From assembly GCA_017614465.1 (NCBI GenBank), contig JAGABW010000016.1, positions 1 to 51,349 of the forward strand: 51,349 nt of DNA. The letters are read 5' to 3'. Positions 26,279-36,319 of the stretch are shown in pieces (the first letter of the stretch is position 1; each line of letters starts with the position of its first letter). The translations under genes were made by a program, and so were the position numbers. The notes under the pieces were generated by a model. It was not told the origin of the DNA, ran no database searches, and saw only the letters and a program-made list of their open reading frames with translations. This DNA is from Bacteroidaceae bacterium (GTDB taxonomy: Bacteria > Bacteroidota > Bacteroidia > Bacteroidales > Bacteroidaceae).

Positions 26279-27742
26279 TTATATCTTTTTAACAGGCTCA
26301 CATGTCAGTCCAACTCCCAACTTTTTGAATATCTTATTATCAACCTCACTCAACATCACAGTTGTATGAACTTGACAACCTTGAAGTTGTGGTAAGCATG
26401 ACAAAGCCTTATTACAATTTTCATCCATAAGACTCAACATAGAAAGAGCAACAAGTACTTCATCGGTATGTAATCGAGGATTACCGCCGTGAAGATATGA
26501 CACCTTTGTTTTTTGTATTGGCTCAATCATGTGTTGAGGTATCAGTTTAACATCGTGATCTATTCCTGCAAGATGTTTGATTGCATTAAGTATAAGTGCG
26601 GCACTCGGACCAAGCAACGGACTTGTCTTTGCAGTTATTATTGTACCGTCTTGCAATTCAATTGCAGCAGCTGGTACACCTTCCTTAGCTGCTTTCTCTT
26701 TGGCTGCAGCTACAGGTTTACGATCGTCAACTGAGATCTTTGCCTGTTTCATCAATAATGCGATCTTTGTCACTTCGCTTTCATCGGATTTACCAACAGC
26801 AAGATTACAAAGAGCAGTATAATAGCGTCGTATGATTTCGGCCTTGGATGCCTCACAACATACGTCGTCATCAGATATACAATATCCAGCCATATTTACT
26901 CCCATATCAGTAGGTGATTTATATGGGTTCACACCATAAATACCTTCAAATATAGCATTGAGTACTGGGAATATTTCGATATCACGATTATAATTGATTG
27001 CAGTTTTACCATAAGCCTCAAGATGGAATGGGTCAATCATATTTACATCATTGAGGTCGGCTGTTGCTGCTTCATATGCCACGTTGACTGGATGTTTCAA
27101 AGAAAGATTCCATATAGGGAATGTTTCAAATTTTGCATATCCGGCTTTGATTCCTCGTTTGTTTTCCTGGTATAACTGACTGAGACAAACAGCCATTTTG
27201 CCACTACCAGGACCAGGAGCAGTAATTACGACAAGCGGACGAGTAGTTTCCACATAATCATTCTTACCAAAGCCCTCATCGGAATCAATTAAATCCACAT
27301 TAGTTGGATATCCTTCTATGATATGATGATAATAAACTTTTATGCCAAGACGTTCCAGACGCGATCTGTATGCAACGGCACTTGCCTGTCCGTTAAAATG
27401 AGTAATAACGACAGAACTAACCATCAGACCACGATTCATAAATTCATCACGCAGACGTAACACATCATTATCGTAAGTAATATCCAAATCACCGCGTACC
27501 TTATTTTTCTCTATATCAAACGCACTAATTACAATTACAATCTCTGCATCATCACGTAACTGCATGAGCATTTTCAGTTTTATATCAGGCTGAAAACCTG
27601 GCAGAACTCTACTTGCATGATAATCATCAAAGAGTTTTCCTCCGAACTCCAGATATAGTTTATCACCGAACTGAGCTATGCGTTCTTTTATATGCTCTGG
27701 TTGTATTTTTAGATATTTCTCGTTATCAAATCCTCTTTTCAT
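26279..27742 (-). CDS. DUF1846-family protein
   Basis: The 487-residue cytoplasmic protein matches DUF1846 across its length. The N-terminal LYLEFGGKLFDDYHASRVLPGF (about 29-50) and the Gly-rich TAPGPGSGKMAVCLSQLY (about 173-190) are characteristic; the latter looks like a nucleotide-binding loop. The family is widespread in Firmicutes and Bacteroidota and its biochemical role is not established. It stands alone between asnA and the lipid A block, with its own promoter and dyad upstream. Confidence 0.85.
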   Translation of the reverse strand: MKRGFDNEKYLKIQPEHIKERIAQFGDKLYLEFGGKLFDDYHASRVLPGFQPDIKLKMLMQLRDDAEIVIVISAFDIEKNKVRGDLDITYDNDVLRLRDEFMNRGLMVSSVVITHFNGQASAVAYRSRLERLGIKVYYHHIIEGYPTNVDLIDSDEGFGKNDYVETTRPLVVITAPGPGSGKMAVCLSQLYQENKRGIKAGYAKFETFPIWNLSLKHPVNVAYEAATADLNDVNMIDPFHLEAYGKTAINYNRDIEIFPVLNAIFEGIYGVNPYKSPTDMGVNMAGYCISDDDVCCEASKAEIIRRYYTALCNLAVGKSDESEVTKIALLMKQAKISVDDRKPVAAAKEKAAKEGVPAAAIELQDGTIITAKTSPLLGPSAALILNAIKHLAGIDHDVKLIPQHMIEPIQKTKVSYLHGGNPRLHTDEVLVALSMLSLMDENCNKALSCLPQLQGCQVHTTVMLSEVDNKIFKKLGVGLTCEPVKKI

Positions 27743-27798
27743 ATTTCTTCTCTAAAATACTTTGTCTTTATCTTAATACACAAAACTTATTTATTCTG

Positions 27799-27829
27799 CA
27801 AATTTAGTGATAAAAAATGAAGTTATCAC
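27799..27829 (-). promoter_or_regulatory. Promoter with overlapping dyad for the DUF1846 gene
   Basis: Read leftward, TAAATTTG at 27799-27806 matches the -7 box. Directly upstream lies an inverted repeat GTGATAA-N9-TTATCAC (27807-27813 and 27823-27829) covering the spacer, where a repressor or activator could bind. The ATG is 57 nt downstream. Confidence 0.6.
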
Positions 27830-27889
27830 CACGTTTTCAAGAAAAAAGTTTTATATTTTTTAATTTATCTATAAATATGTAAGATATGT

Positions 27890-27907
27890 ATTGTATAAAT
27901 ATACAAT
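27890..27907. repeat. Palindrome ATTGTAT-N4-ATACAAT
   Basis: A perfect 7-bp dyad with a 4-nt spacer lies between the miaA stop and the DUF1846 promoter. It is short enough to be a transcription-factor site, though AT-rich sequence makes chance dyads common. Confidence 0.4.
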
Positions 27908-27958
27908 TATGTCATTAAATCGTGAACTAAAGAATCTTTTTATTATTCTTAGAAACTA

Positions 27959-28900
27959 TTATTCCTTATTATTTATTTGGAGTAAATCGGATATTTGAGA
28001 TATAATTTGAGCCGTGGTCATATTATCAACATCTATCCAATTGATTTCATCATCATGAGCATACCAAGTCATTTGTTTCTTTGCATACACTCTCGTATTT
28101 TTCTTTATTCTCTCAACCGCCATCTTTAATTCCCATTGACCATCTATCACATTAAATAACTCCTTATATCCCACGGTGTTAAGAGAATTAAGATTACGTT
28201 TTGGAAACAATCGTTTTGCTTCATCCATGAATCCTTCATTCATCATTATATCAACTCGTTTGTTTATTCTGTCGAATAAATTTGAGCGTTGGCGTCGCAA
28301 TCCGATCTTCACAATATTAAATGGACGTTCTTTTATTGTTTTAGTCCTGAATGATGTATATGTCTTTCCTGTTTGATAACATATTTCAAGGGCATGCACT
28401 ACCCTTTTATAATTTTTGGTATCAACAATCTTATAATATTCGGGATCAAGCAAACGTAATTCCTCACAAAGTGTTTCAAGGCCATCGTTCTCATATTTCA
28501 ATCGTAACATTTCGCGAGTTTCGTCTGAAACTGTTGGGATATCGTCAATACCTTTACAAACAGCATCTGTGTACATCATTGATCCACCTACCATAATTGC
28601 ATAATCATGTGTCTTAAACTGTTTATCAAGCAGTTGCAACACATCGGATTCATATTGAGCAGCACTGTAATACTGGTCAAGTTCAAGCATGTCAATAAAA
28701 TGATGCTTTACTTCAGCCAACTCTTGAGGCGATGGTTTGGCTGTACCGATATTTATTTCCTTATAAATCTGTCGAGAATCAGCAGATATAATATCACAAC
28801 ATAAAAGCTTAGCAAGTTGAATGCTAAGCTCTGTTTTTCCTACGGCAGTAGGTCCTATGACCACCACTAAGGTTTTATCTTTACCTGTTTCTTTATCCAA
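27959..28900 (-). CDS. miaA: tRNA dimethylallyltransferase
   Basis: The 313-residue protein transfers a dimethylallyl group to A37 of tRNAs that read UNN codons. The P-loop [11 protein letters not shown] (17-27), the substrate-binding [21 protein letters not shown] (about 36-56) and HHFIDMLE are diagnostic. The C-terminal [14 protein letters not shown] is the usual end of the family. It is last in the leftward lipid A block, 34 nt after the pRiA4b-ORF3-like gene. Many Bacteroidota have two miaA genes; whether this one does cannot be seen here. Confidence 0.95.
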   Translation of the reverse strand: MDKETGKDKTLVVVIGPTAVGKTELSIQLAKLLCCDIISADSRQIYKEINIGTAKPSPQELAEVKHHFIDMLELDQYYSAAQYESDVLQLLDKQFKTHDYAIMVGGSMMYTDAVCKGIDDIPTVSDETREMLRLKYENDGLETLCEELRLLDPEYYKIVDTKNYKRVVHALEICYQTGKTYTSFRTKTIKERPFNIVKIGLRRQRSNLFDRINKRVDIMMNEGFMDEAKRLFPKRNLNSLNTVGYKELFNVIDGQWELKMAVERIKKNTRVYAKKQMTWYAHDDEINWIDVDNMTTAQIISQISDLLQINNKE

Positions 28901-28934
28901 AAGATATGTCGTTTTAGATTATATCAAAACAAGA

Positions 28935-29486
28935 TTACTCACCAAAAGGATTAGAATCGCTTATATCAAGTCCTTCCAAGTCTTCGTCCTCTTCAGAGAT
29001 ACCTTCACCGTACAAATCCTCATCAATATCCATTGAAGAATCTGATGATATAGGATTTTTGGCAAAGAGTTCATCGAAATCGATAGTTTGTGCAGGTGCA
29101 TCGCCCAATTTACGACTTACCTTTGGTTCTTTCAAGTCTTTGCCTAAGATTATTTCGGAAACCTCAATAAAGAAGCAACGGTCGGCTAACGGATCAAAGG
29201 TATAAAGCATATGCTGTTTCTCTTCATCGATAAATTCATCGAGTTTGGTTTCAGCCATCACATATGAATCCTGATCACTGTCAGTATCCATTTCCTCGAG
29301 AGATATCTCCTGATATTTTTCCCATCCGTTTTCACACATTGTGAAAGATGTCAGTTGGTCATCCTTATAACCACATGTATCCAGAATAGTTTTATGCAAG
29401 TCGTAGAACGTTGCATCAGAACTGATTTGAATTTCTCTCATAAAGTCATCAACTTCATCAGAGATCATTGTTAATCGAAAAATCAT
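28935..29486 (-). CDS. pRiA4b ORF-3-like (IS1096 TnpR passenger family) protein
   Basis: The 183-residue protein starts with a compact alpha/beta domain (about 1-125: DATFYDLHKTILDTCGYKDDQL, SFTMCENGW, LYTFDPLADRCFFIEV), the signature of plasmid pRiA4b ORF-3-like proteins. A very acidic tail follows (about 150-183, many Asp and Glu). The family name comes from mobile elements, but this copy sits inside a housekeeping operon and overlaps lpxA by ATGA, so it is not mobile. Its function is unknown; position suggests a link to envelope or tRNA modification genes. Confidence 0.8.
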   Translation of the reverse strand: MIFRLTMISDEVDDFMREIQISSDATFYDLHKTILDTCGYKDDQLTSFTMCENGWEKYQEISLEEMDTDSDQDSYVMAETKLDEFIDEEKQHMLYTFDPLADRCFFIEVSEIILGKDLKEPKVSRKLGDAPAQTIDFDELFAKNPISSDSSMDIDEDLYGEGISEEDEDLEGLDISDSNPFGE

Positions 29487-30256
29487 CTTATTATACCTCT
29501 TTGTGTATTACTTATGAAGTCAACAATATAATTAATTTCCTTACTTGGAGTTATGGTCTCCTTAATTTGTTCAAGGGCATCAGTCATACGCAGATTTGAA
29601 TTATAAATAATACGATATGCGTTATGGATGTCGTTGATAAGTTCTGCACTGAAGTTACGACGGCGCAAACCTACGATATTCAAGCCTGAATAGGCAACTG
29701 GTTCACGTGCTGCAATAACAAAAGGAGGGATATCCATACTTGTACGTGTACCGCCTTGTACCATTGTATATCCGCCAATGCGAGTAAACTGATGTACAAG
29801 TACTACAGCAGAGATTATTGCATTGTCATCAATAACCACCTCACCTGCAAGTTTGGTTGAGTTACCCATTATTATACCGCTACCGAATACACAATCGTGA
29901 GCAATATGAGCGTTTTCCATTATAAGATTATTACTTCCTACAATAGTTGTTCCTTTACTTGCAGTTCCACGGTGTATGGTTACGTTTTCACGAATCTTAT
30001 TGTTATCACCAATCTGAACAGTAGTTTCCTCTCCACGGAATTTAAGGTCTTGAGGAACTGCACCGATTACTGCGCCTGGGAACAATACGTTACCGCTTCC
30101 CATTCTGGTACCGTTGAGCAGTGTCACACTGTTCATCAACTCGTTATTATCACCTATTTCTACACCTTTATCGATAAAACAGAAAGGTCCGATTATACAA
30201 TTGTCACCTATCTTTGCTTCTGGATCAATATAGGCTAATGGGCTAATTTTACTCAT
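29483..30256 (-). CDS. lpxA: UDP-N-acetylglucosamine acyltransferase
   Basis: The 257-residue enzyme adds a 3-hydroxyacyl chain from acyl carrier protein to the 3-OH of UDP-GlcNAc, the first step of lipid A synthesis. It is built on left-handed beta-helix hexapeptide repeats (IGDNCIIGPFCFID, IGDNNELMNSVTLL, IGDNNKIRENVTIHRG). The catalytic His is in ENAHIAHDC, and the GLNIVGLRRRNFS turn leads into the helical C-terminus. Length fits the family (about 260). It follows lpxC/fabZ by 49 nt. Confidence 0.96.
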   Translation of the reverse strand: MSKISPLAYIDPEAKIGDNCIIGPFCFIDKGVEIGDNNELMNSVTLLNGTRMGSGNVLFPGAVIGAVPQDLKFRGEETTVQIGDNNKIRENVTIHRGTASKGTTIVGSNNLIMENAHIAHDCVFGSGIIMGNSTKLAGEVVIDDNAIISAVVLVHQFTRIGGYTMVQGGTRTSMDIPPFVIAAREPVAYSGLNIVGLRRRNFSAELINDIHNAYRIIYNSNLRMTDALEQIKETITPSKEINYIVDFISNTQRGIIR

Positions 30257-30305
30257 AGATATAATTGATTATATTTTAGAATAGAAAGAACAGTCATGTT
30301 ACTTT

Positions 30306-31691
30306 CTACTCTCTATTCTTTACGATTTGTGCTGTAAACTCAGCTTGAGCTACCAATGTATCACCAACGAAGATGAATCCTGCCATGGATGATATACCTC
30401 TGCGTACTGGTCCGAGTAATTGAACCTTAGAAACAAGAGTGTCGCCTGGCACTACTTTTCTACGGAACTTGACATTATCGACCTTCAAGAAATATGTTGA
30501 CCACTTTTCAGGTTCTTCAAGAGTGTTCATCACCAGAATTCCGCCTGCCTGTGCCATTGCCTCAACGAGTAATACACCCGGCATAACTGGTTCAGAAGGG
30601 AAATGTCCTGTAAAGAATGGTTCGTTCACAGTAACATTCTTTATACCAACGATATAATCGTCGCCTATATCGATTACCTTATCCACAAGTAGCATTGGGT
30701 ATCTGTGAGGCAACAATTTGTTTACTCTGTTGGCATCCATTATAGGAGCCTGATTAGGATCATATATAGGAGCCTGCATATCGTGTTTGCGAATATCACG
30801 ACGGATTTCTCTTGCAAATTTATTGTTGATGGTATGTCCTGGTTTTGTCGCGATAACGCGTCCTCTTATTGGTCGTCCGATAAGAGCCAGGTCACCGATG
30901 ATATCAAGCAGTTTATGTCTTGCAGTCTCGTTTGACCATGTCAATGGTCGTGAGTTGAGGTATCCCAATTGAGTTGCATCACGGTGTTCAACACCAAGTT
31001 GATCAGCAAGAGAGTCTAATTTATCCTGAGATATCTCATTTTCATATATTACGATTGCATTGTCCAAGTCTCCGCCTTTTATAAGACCAAGTTCAAGCAG
31101 TGGTTGTACCTCACGTACAAAAACGAAAGTACGTGCAGAAGCCACTTCTGTACCGAAATCAGACATATGGTCGAGATTTGCGAACTGACTTGATAGCACT
31201 TTGCTGTCAAAGGCAATCATTGTGTTAACACAGAACTCATCATCTGGAGTGATGATGATATGCTCACCGTTCTCGCCCTTGATTTCAATCTTTTTCTTTA
31301 CTATATAATAGTTCTTGTTTGCTGCTTGTTCCTGAAGACCGACCTTTTGAATTTCATCATAGAAAATTGCTGCGCTTCCGTCAAGTATAGGCATTTCAGG
31401 ACCATCAAGTTGGATAAGACAGTTATCAACACCAGATGCATATAAAGCAGCCATCGCATGCTCGATAGTACTTACCTTGACATCATCTTTAACCAACACT
31501 GTTCCGCGTTGTGTTTCACCCACATTCTCAGCCAGACAATCGATGATTGGCTGTCCTTCAAGATCTGTTCTCTGAATCTTATATCCAAAATTCTCTGATG
31601 CTGGTGCAAATACAGCTGTTATCAATCCACCTGTATGCAATCCCTTACCCTTCAGAGTAAAACTTTGTTTTAATGTTAATTGTTTTTGCAT
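30306..31691 (-). CDS. lpxC/fabZ: Bifunctional LpxC deacetylase / FabZ dehydratase
   Basis: The 461-residue fusion is typical of Bacteroidota. The LpxC part (about 1-310) deacetylates UDP-3-O-acyl-GlcNAc, the committed lipid A step; zinc ligands His78 (STIEHAM), His259 and Asp263 ([10 protein letters not shown]) and catalytic His286 (KPGHTINN) are all present. The FabZ part (about 325-461) dehydrates 3-hydroxyacyl-ACP in fatty acid synthesis; His363 ([12 protein letters not shown]) and Glu377 ([11 protein letters not shown]) form its active site. The fusion puts two enzymes that compete for 3-hydroxyacyl-ACP in one chain. The start overlaps the end of lpxD by 16 nt. Confidence 0.97.
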   Translation of the reverse strand: MQKQLTLKQSFTLKGKGLHTGGLITAVFAPASENFGYKIQRTDLEGQPIIDCLAENVGETQRGTVLVKDDVKVSTIEHAMAALYASGVDNCLIQLDGPEMPILDGSAAIFYDEIQKVGLQEQAANKNYYIVKKKIEIKGENGEHIIITPDDEFCVNTMIAFDSKVLSSQFANLDHMSDFGTEVASARTFVFVREVQPLLELGLIKGGDLDNAIVIYENEISQDKLDSLADQLGVEHRDATQLGYLNSRPLTWSNETARHKLLDIIGDLALIGRPIRGRVIATKPGHTINNKFAREIRRDIRKHDMQAPIYDPNQAPIMDANRVNKLLPHRYPMLLVDKVIDIGDDYIVGIKNVTVNEPFFTGHFPSEPVMPGVLLVEAMAQAGGILVMNTLEEPEKWSTYFLKVDNVKFRRKVVPGDTLVSKVQLLGPVRRGISSMAGFIFVGDTLVAQAEFTAQIVKNRE

Positions 31692-32725
31692 ATTTTGAGT
31701 TGTTCAATTTCCTTCTTTAATTCACTTACCTCCTTGACTAATTCAGGCAGGTTCTTCAGTGCTGCAGAAGAACGTGCGAAATTAGAATGTTCTACTGCCG
31801 GATACCCCATAACGGTACAATTTCCTTGTTTTACAAGTCGTCCGCCAGGTATTCCTGATTGTGCGCCGACATTCACCTTGTCGCCTATGACGATATGTCC
31901 GGCAACACCAACTTGTCCGCCCAACATACACCACTGACCGATCTTAGCACTTCCAGCGACACCTGTCTGTGCTGAAATCACGGTGTTCTCACCTACTTCC
32001 ACGTTATGAGCAATCTGAACCATGTTATCAATCTTTACGCCTTTGTGTAATATGGTAGTACCCATTGTAGAGCGGTCAACACACGCATTTGCACCGATTT
32101 CCACATTATCCTCGATTGTCACAATGCCAATTTGTGGTATTTTTTCGTATCCGTTTGCTGTTGGAGCGAAACCGAATCCGTCAGCACCGATTACAGTCCC
32201 TGCATGTAAGATACAGTTTTCACCGATTTTACAATCGTGATACACCACTGCATTGCTGTACAAAATGGTATTTTTTCCAATCTTTACATTCTCCCCCACA
32301 GTTACATGAGGATATAACTGTACGCCATCGGCAATTACAGCATTGTCTCCGACATAAGCAAATGGTGCGATATAGACATCTGCACCGATTTTGGCAGTTG
32401 GAGAAATATATGCCAATGAATCAATGCCAACATGTTTTGGTTTCATTGACTCATATAGCTGAAGTAATTTACTAATAGCTTCATATGGATTTGCGACACG
32501 GATAAGAGTCGCATTAACAGGCTTTTGGGGAGTAAAATCGTTGCTGACAATTACGACAGACGATTTTGTATCATAGATATAATGCTCATATAAAGAATTT
32601 GAAAGAAAAGATATTGCTCCGTCAACCCCTTCTTCAATTTTGGCAAATTTACTTACTAATGCTTGTTCATCACCTTCAACTTGTCCGTTAATATATGCCG
32701 CTATTTGCTGAGCTGTTATTTCCAT
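31676..32725 (-). CDS. lpxD: UDP-3-O-acylglucosamine N-acyltransferase
   Basis: I start at 32725 ([19 protein letters not shown], 349 residues); the frame-extended ATG at 32758 would add a sequence with no family match and lies close to the promoter. The N-terminal uridine-binding domain (about 1-100) is followed by hexapeptide beta-helix repeats and a C-terminal helix (about 320-349). The catalytic His lies in [11 protein letters not shown]. The enzyme adds the N-linked 3-hydroxyacyl chain in lipid A synthesis. It leads the block and overlaps lpxC/fabZ by 16 nt. Confidence 0.95.
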   Translation of the reverse strand: MEITAQQIAAYINGQVEGDEQALVSKFAKIEEGVDGAISFLSNSLYEHYIYDTKSSVVIVSNDFTPQKPVNATLIRVANPYEAISKLLQLYESMKPKHVGIDSLAYISPTAKIGADVYIAPFAYVGDNAVIADGVQLYPHVTVGENVKIGKNTILYSNAVVYHDCKIGENCILHAGTVIGADGFGFAPTANGYEKIPQIGIVTIEDNVEIGANACVDRSTMGTTILHKGVKIDNMVQIAHNVEVGENTVISAQTGVAGSAKIGQWCMLGGQVGVAGHIVIGDKVNVGAQSGIPGGRLVKQGNCTVMGYPAVEHSNFARSSAALKNLPELVKEVSELKKEIEQLKICKNN

Positions 32726-32766
32726 TTTGTTTTTCAAATGAGTAATAATAATAATCAAAAGTTTTG

Positions 32767-32774
32767 CAAAGATA
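32767..32774 (-). promoter_or_regulatory. -7 box for the lpxD-lpxC/fabZ-lpxA-miaA block
   Basis: Leftward TATCTTTG matches TAnnTTTG about 42 nt before the lpxD ATG. At the -33 position TTTT is seen 19 nt upstream instead of TTTG. Confidence 0.65.
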
Positions 32775-33169
32775 TAAAAATATAACGAAACCGAAAAGTT
32801 ATTATTAAACTTTTATGTTTTAACTATAAAATAAATTTCTAAAATGAACATAAAATGTCGCTTTTTAAGAAAAATATATCAATATTCTTTTATTTCAAAG
32901 AAAATCATTACTAAAAGTGTTGTGACGCATTTGAATAACGACATTTTTCATCCTCCCCTACTCCATACGCGAACATCGACAGAATTAACGTTGTATTTGA
33001 AAATTCTGATCATAAAAACACGTATTTCATATTGAATATTTTCGTAAAAATATGTACAATCCACACGAACTATTGTTTAATACATGCTTTTATGCGACAT
33101 TAAATGTTAAATAATCTTAACAGAAGTATCTTTTATCTAAACATATGTCTATCGAAAAGATAAAAAATG

Positions 33170-33177
33170 TAAATTTG
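33170..33177 (+). promoter_or_regulatory. Possible -7 box for the FAS1-SusCD operon
   Basis: TAAATTTG fits TAnnTTTG and would give a leader of about 235 nt. No TTTG is present 20 nt upstream, so regulation through an activator or an extracytoplasmic sigma factor is also possible. Confidence 0.4.
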
Positions 33178-33418
33178 TAGCGAGAAAACTTAATATCTCT
33201 GAACCTAATAAAACCAAAAAGAAATACAGTAAAGCAATACATTATTATCATAATTATCATTGGGATTTATTCCTTTATGATATAGCCTAATTACACTATT
33301 ATATGCAAGAAAATATGTATAAACACAAAATATATTGTATGATAATAGTCTAACATTATCAGGAAAAATGATTACTATAAAAAACAGAAAAATAATAAAT
33401 ATAAAAAATCATCTATTT

Positions 33419-36319
33419 ATGAATTATCGCATTTGTAAACAAACTCGCAAATGGACTACGATTCTATGCGCGATGTCTTTATTAAGTGCGTTGAATGGAT
33501 GTTCTGACAGTTATGATTTAGATGACAAAAATCCTGACTGGTTAGGAACAAACATTTATGACGCATTAGAGACAAAAGGTAATTACAAGAATTTTGTAAA
33601 ACTCATTGATGACTTGGACTACAAGAATGTATTATCAAAAACTGGTAGCAAAACCTTATTTGTTGCCGACGATGATGCATTTGAAGAGTTCTACAGTAAC
33701 AACTCATGGGGAGTAAGAAGTTATGAAGATCTTACTAAGGCTCAGAAAAAGATTCTCTTGAACTCTGCCATGATAAACAATGCCTACTTGCTTGAAATGA
33801 TGTCAAGTACACAAGGTCCGGTTTTGGGACAATGTTTGAGACGTGAGACATCTGCGGATGTAACCGATTCTGTTCCCCACTTATTGGCTAAGGATCTGCC
33901 TACGTCTTACAACACTGAAGACAAGGACTATTGGGAAAGATTCAGAAAAGAAGAAAAAGGTGGTATTTACATTGCTTTAGACAATACAAAACCGATGATG
34001 ACTCATTTCCTTCCTGCACAAATGAGTTGGAACAAGATAACTAATAACGACTTTAAGATTATCACTGGTCAGGAACGTGAGCAAAACGATGCTCATATTT
34101 ACGACTGTAAGGTAATTGAACAAGATATCACATGTCAGAATGGATATATCAACCGATTAGACAAGGTGCTTATTACTCCTCCAAACATGGCTGAGGTATT
34201 ACGCACAAATGGTATGACAAACATATTCAGTCATATGATTGATCGTTTCTCTGCTCCATTCTACGATGACGCCCTCACAAGGAGATATCAGTTATTATAT
34301 GGAAACAGTGTTGACTCTGTGTTCCAAAAAAGATATTTCTCTAAGTTCAGTCACGGCACTGAATTAAATAATGACAGAGGCACAAATCCTGTTAGCAACC
34401 CTGCAGGAAACCAAGTGGCACATATGCTTAACTTCGACCCAGGATGGAACGAATATTATTCTGACAATCAGACAGAAAAAGAAGCCGACATGGGTGTAAT
34501 CTTCGCTCCAACCGACGAAAAACTTTATGAATATTTCTTCGGCGAAAACGGAGGAGGAAAATTCCTTATTGATTCATATGCTGCTGATTTGGTAGACAAC
34601 ATAGAAGGAAACACTGACTACGAGAATATCTATCGTGCTATCGACCAGATTCCGTTATCAGTAATCGAAGCATTGCTCAATAACCTTATGAAGGTGTCAT
34701 TCAACAACTGTGTTCCAAGTAAGTTTGAAACAATTAAGGATGATGCTCAGGATCCAATGCTCGATGAAACACATATTCCATTAATTAAAGATGTGAAGTT
34801 GGCAAACAACGGTATCATCTATATTATGGACGAAGTGCTTACTCCGGCTAAATATGCTGCTGTAAGTGCTCCTGCATATGTAGGAACAGACATGCGCATA
34901 TTTAATTATGCAATCAATCAAACTCGCTTGGATATGCAGACAAACTACTACGCATATTTGTTGGCGATGAGTGCACGATTCAGTTTCTTTGTTCCTAAAG
35001 ATGAAGGATTCTGGTATATCGACCCAGCTTCATTTGTATTAAGCAAAGGTCCTCGAGCACTTTATTTCACATGGGACGAGAAGAAAAAGCAACCAATATG
35101 TACACCTTATACATATACATATGATCATGTCACAGGCGAAGGTGTAATCGGAGAACGTATTTCTTCACCAAGCGTGAGTGATAATGAATGGAAGAACCGA
35201 CTTCGTGATTTGCTCGAAACTCATACTATCGTACACAAAGACGAAACTGAACTTAACGGAATAGACGAAACTGAACTCGGTGTAGAATCAGAAAAGCATT
35301 ATTTCATCACAAAGAACTACTCACCTATTTATGTGAAAAATGCAAAACAGCGTGAAAACGGTTGTACAGTAAAAGGTGGTTGGCAAATGGCACATAACGA
35401 AGAATGTGAAGTTACAAGATTTGACGATAAGACACGTCAGACAAATGGTAACGGAAACGGATTTGCTTACCAGATTGACAAGCCACTTATGCCTACAATT
35501 GAATCTGTATTCAGTGTAATGTATAATGACAAAGAGAATTTCGGAGAATTCTTCGATTTGTGTCAGACAGATGTCGAGGTACTCAAAGAGTGTGGTTATA
35601 ACGCAACTGAACAGAAAAAGTTCTTTGTATTTGTTGACAACGGCGGATTGCCAGCATTTGATAAGACAACAGGAAACAAAGTGTCTTCTCCAACAAATGT
35701 GAAGTTCTTCAACAACTTCCATTATACAGTTTACATTCCAACTAACAATGCTGTTCGCGATGCTATCAGCAGAGGATTGCCAACATGGGAACAAATGCGT
35801 AAGATGCTTTATCTCGACAATCCTGAAGAACAACCAGAATGGACTCAGGAAGAGACACAGGAAGTACACGACAAAGTTCGTGCAATGGCAACATTGCTTA
35901 TCAACTTTATCAAGAACCACTTCCAAGACAACGCTGTATTCGCAGATACACCTTCATTGAAGCCTACAAAGTACGAAACTGCTACATTACAATTAGACGA
36001 AGACGGAATGCCTACTATTTATTCTAAAGTAGAGGTATCATCTCGTGGCAATGGTTCTTTGACTATCAAGGACGGTGCAGGTCATGTTCGTAACATAACA
36101 GACAAAAAGAATATATTAACTCGTGATTATATTCTTAGTGGTATATCACAACCTATTATTCAAGCCTCATCAACAGCTATTGTACATGGTATTGATGGTG
36201 TTCTTGACTACATACAATTCAAGAACGATAATTACAAGAACGTTTACGAAAATGCAGCTGCACGTAAACAATTTATGATCAAAAATAAATTGATAGAATA
36301 TGAAAAGAAACATAATTAA
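33419..36319 (+). CDS. Large fasciclin (FAS1) domain lipoprotein, about four FAS1 domains
   Basis: I start at 33419 (MNYRICKQTRKWTTILCAM), giving 966 residues with a lipoprotein signal peptide and lipobox LNGC at Cys28. About four FAS1 units follow: about 43-255 (SKTLFVADDDAFEEF ... NGYINRLDKVL), 262-482 (MGVIFAPTDEKLYEYF ... NNGIIYIMDEVLTP), from about 490 (RFSFFVPKDEGFWYI) and a last one (HYTVYIPTNNAVRDA ... STAIVHGIDGVLDYI). FAS1 domains mediate adhesion or ligand binding. The lipid anchor and SusCD context suggest the cell surface. It leads the operon and overlaps the SusC gene by 20 nt. Much longer than common bacterial FAS1 proteins of 150-200 residues. Confidence 0.85.
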   Translation: MNYRICKQTRKWTTILCAMSLLSALNGCSDSYDLDDKNPDWLGTNIYDALETKGNYKNFVKLIDDLDYKNVLSKTGSKTLFVADDDAFEEFYSNNSWGVRSYEDLTKAQKKILLNSAMINNAYLLEMMSSTQGPVLGQCLRRETSADVTDSVPHLLAKDLPTSYNTEDKDYWERFRKEEKGGIYIALDNTKPMMTHFLPAQMSWNKITNNDFKIITGQEREQNDAHIYDCKVIEQDITCQNGYINRLDKVLITPPNMAEVLRTNGMTNIFSHMIDRFSAPFYDDALTRRYQLLYGNSVDSVFQKRYFSKFSHGTELNNDRGTNPVSNPAGNQVAHMLNFDPGWNEYYSDNQTEKEADMGVIFAPTDEKLYEYFFGENGGGKFLIDSYAADLVDNIEGNTDYENIYRAIDQIPLSVIEALLNNLMKVSFNNCVPSKFETIKDDAQDPMLDETHIPLIKDVKLANNGIIYIMDEVLTPAKYAAVSAPAYVGTDMRIFNYAINQTRLDMQTNYYAYLLAMSARFSFFVPKDEGFWYIDPASFVLSKGPRALYFTWDEKKKQPICTPYTYTYDHVTGEGVIGERISSPSVSDNEWKNRLRDLLETHTIVHKDETELNGIDETELGVESEKHYFITKNYSPIYVKNAKQRENGCTVKGGWQMAHNEECEVTRFDDKTRQTNGNGNGFAYQIDKPLMPTIESVFSVMYNDKENFGEFFDLCQTDVEVLKECGYNATEQKKFFVFVDNGGLPAFDKTTGNKVSSPTNVKFFNNFHYTVYIPTNNAVRDAISRGLPTWEQMRKMLYLDNPEEQPEWTQEETQEVHDKVRAMATLLINFIKNHFQDNAVFADTPSLKPTKYETATLQLDEDGMPTIYSKVEVSSRGNGSLTIKDGAGHVRNITDKKNILTRDYILSGISQPIIQASSTAIVHGIDGVLDYIQFKNDNYKNVYENAAARKQFMIKNKLIEYEKKHN

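Larger units (their letters stand above)
32726..33418. other. Divergent intergenic region between lpxD and the FAS1-SusCD operon
   Basis: This 690-base AT-rich stretch holds a promoter for lpxD at 32767-32774 and a possible one for the rightward operon at 33170-33177. A 63-codon frame at 32844-33035 has no recognisable features. Upstream in-frame ATGs of the FAS1 gene (33335 and later) precede the signal peptide and are unlikely starts. I see nothing else in it. Confidence 0.7.

Noticed and set aside
28935..29486. Insertion sequence IS1096-type element
   Set aside because: Only the passenger-family domain is present; there is no transposase, no terminal repeats and the gene is coupled to lpxA.
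32844..33035. 63-codon frame in the lpxD-FAS1 intergenic region
   Set aside because: No ribosome-binding context, signal peptide or known motif; composition follows the AT-rich DNA.
35321..35926. 201-codon minus-strand frame inside the first FAS1 gene
   Set aside because: Antisense to a clear lipoprotein gene; Cys/Phe-rich translation typical of a shadow frame.
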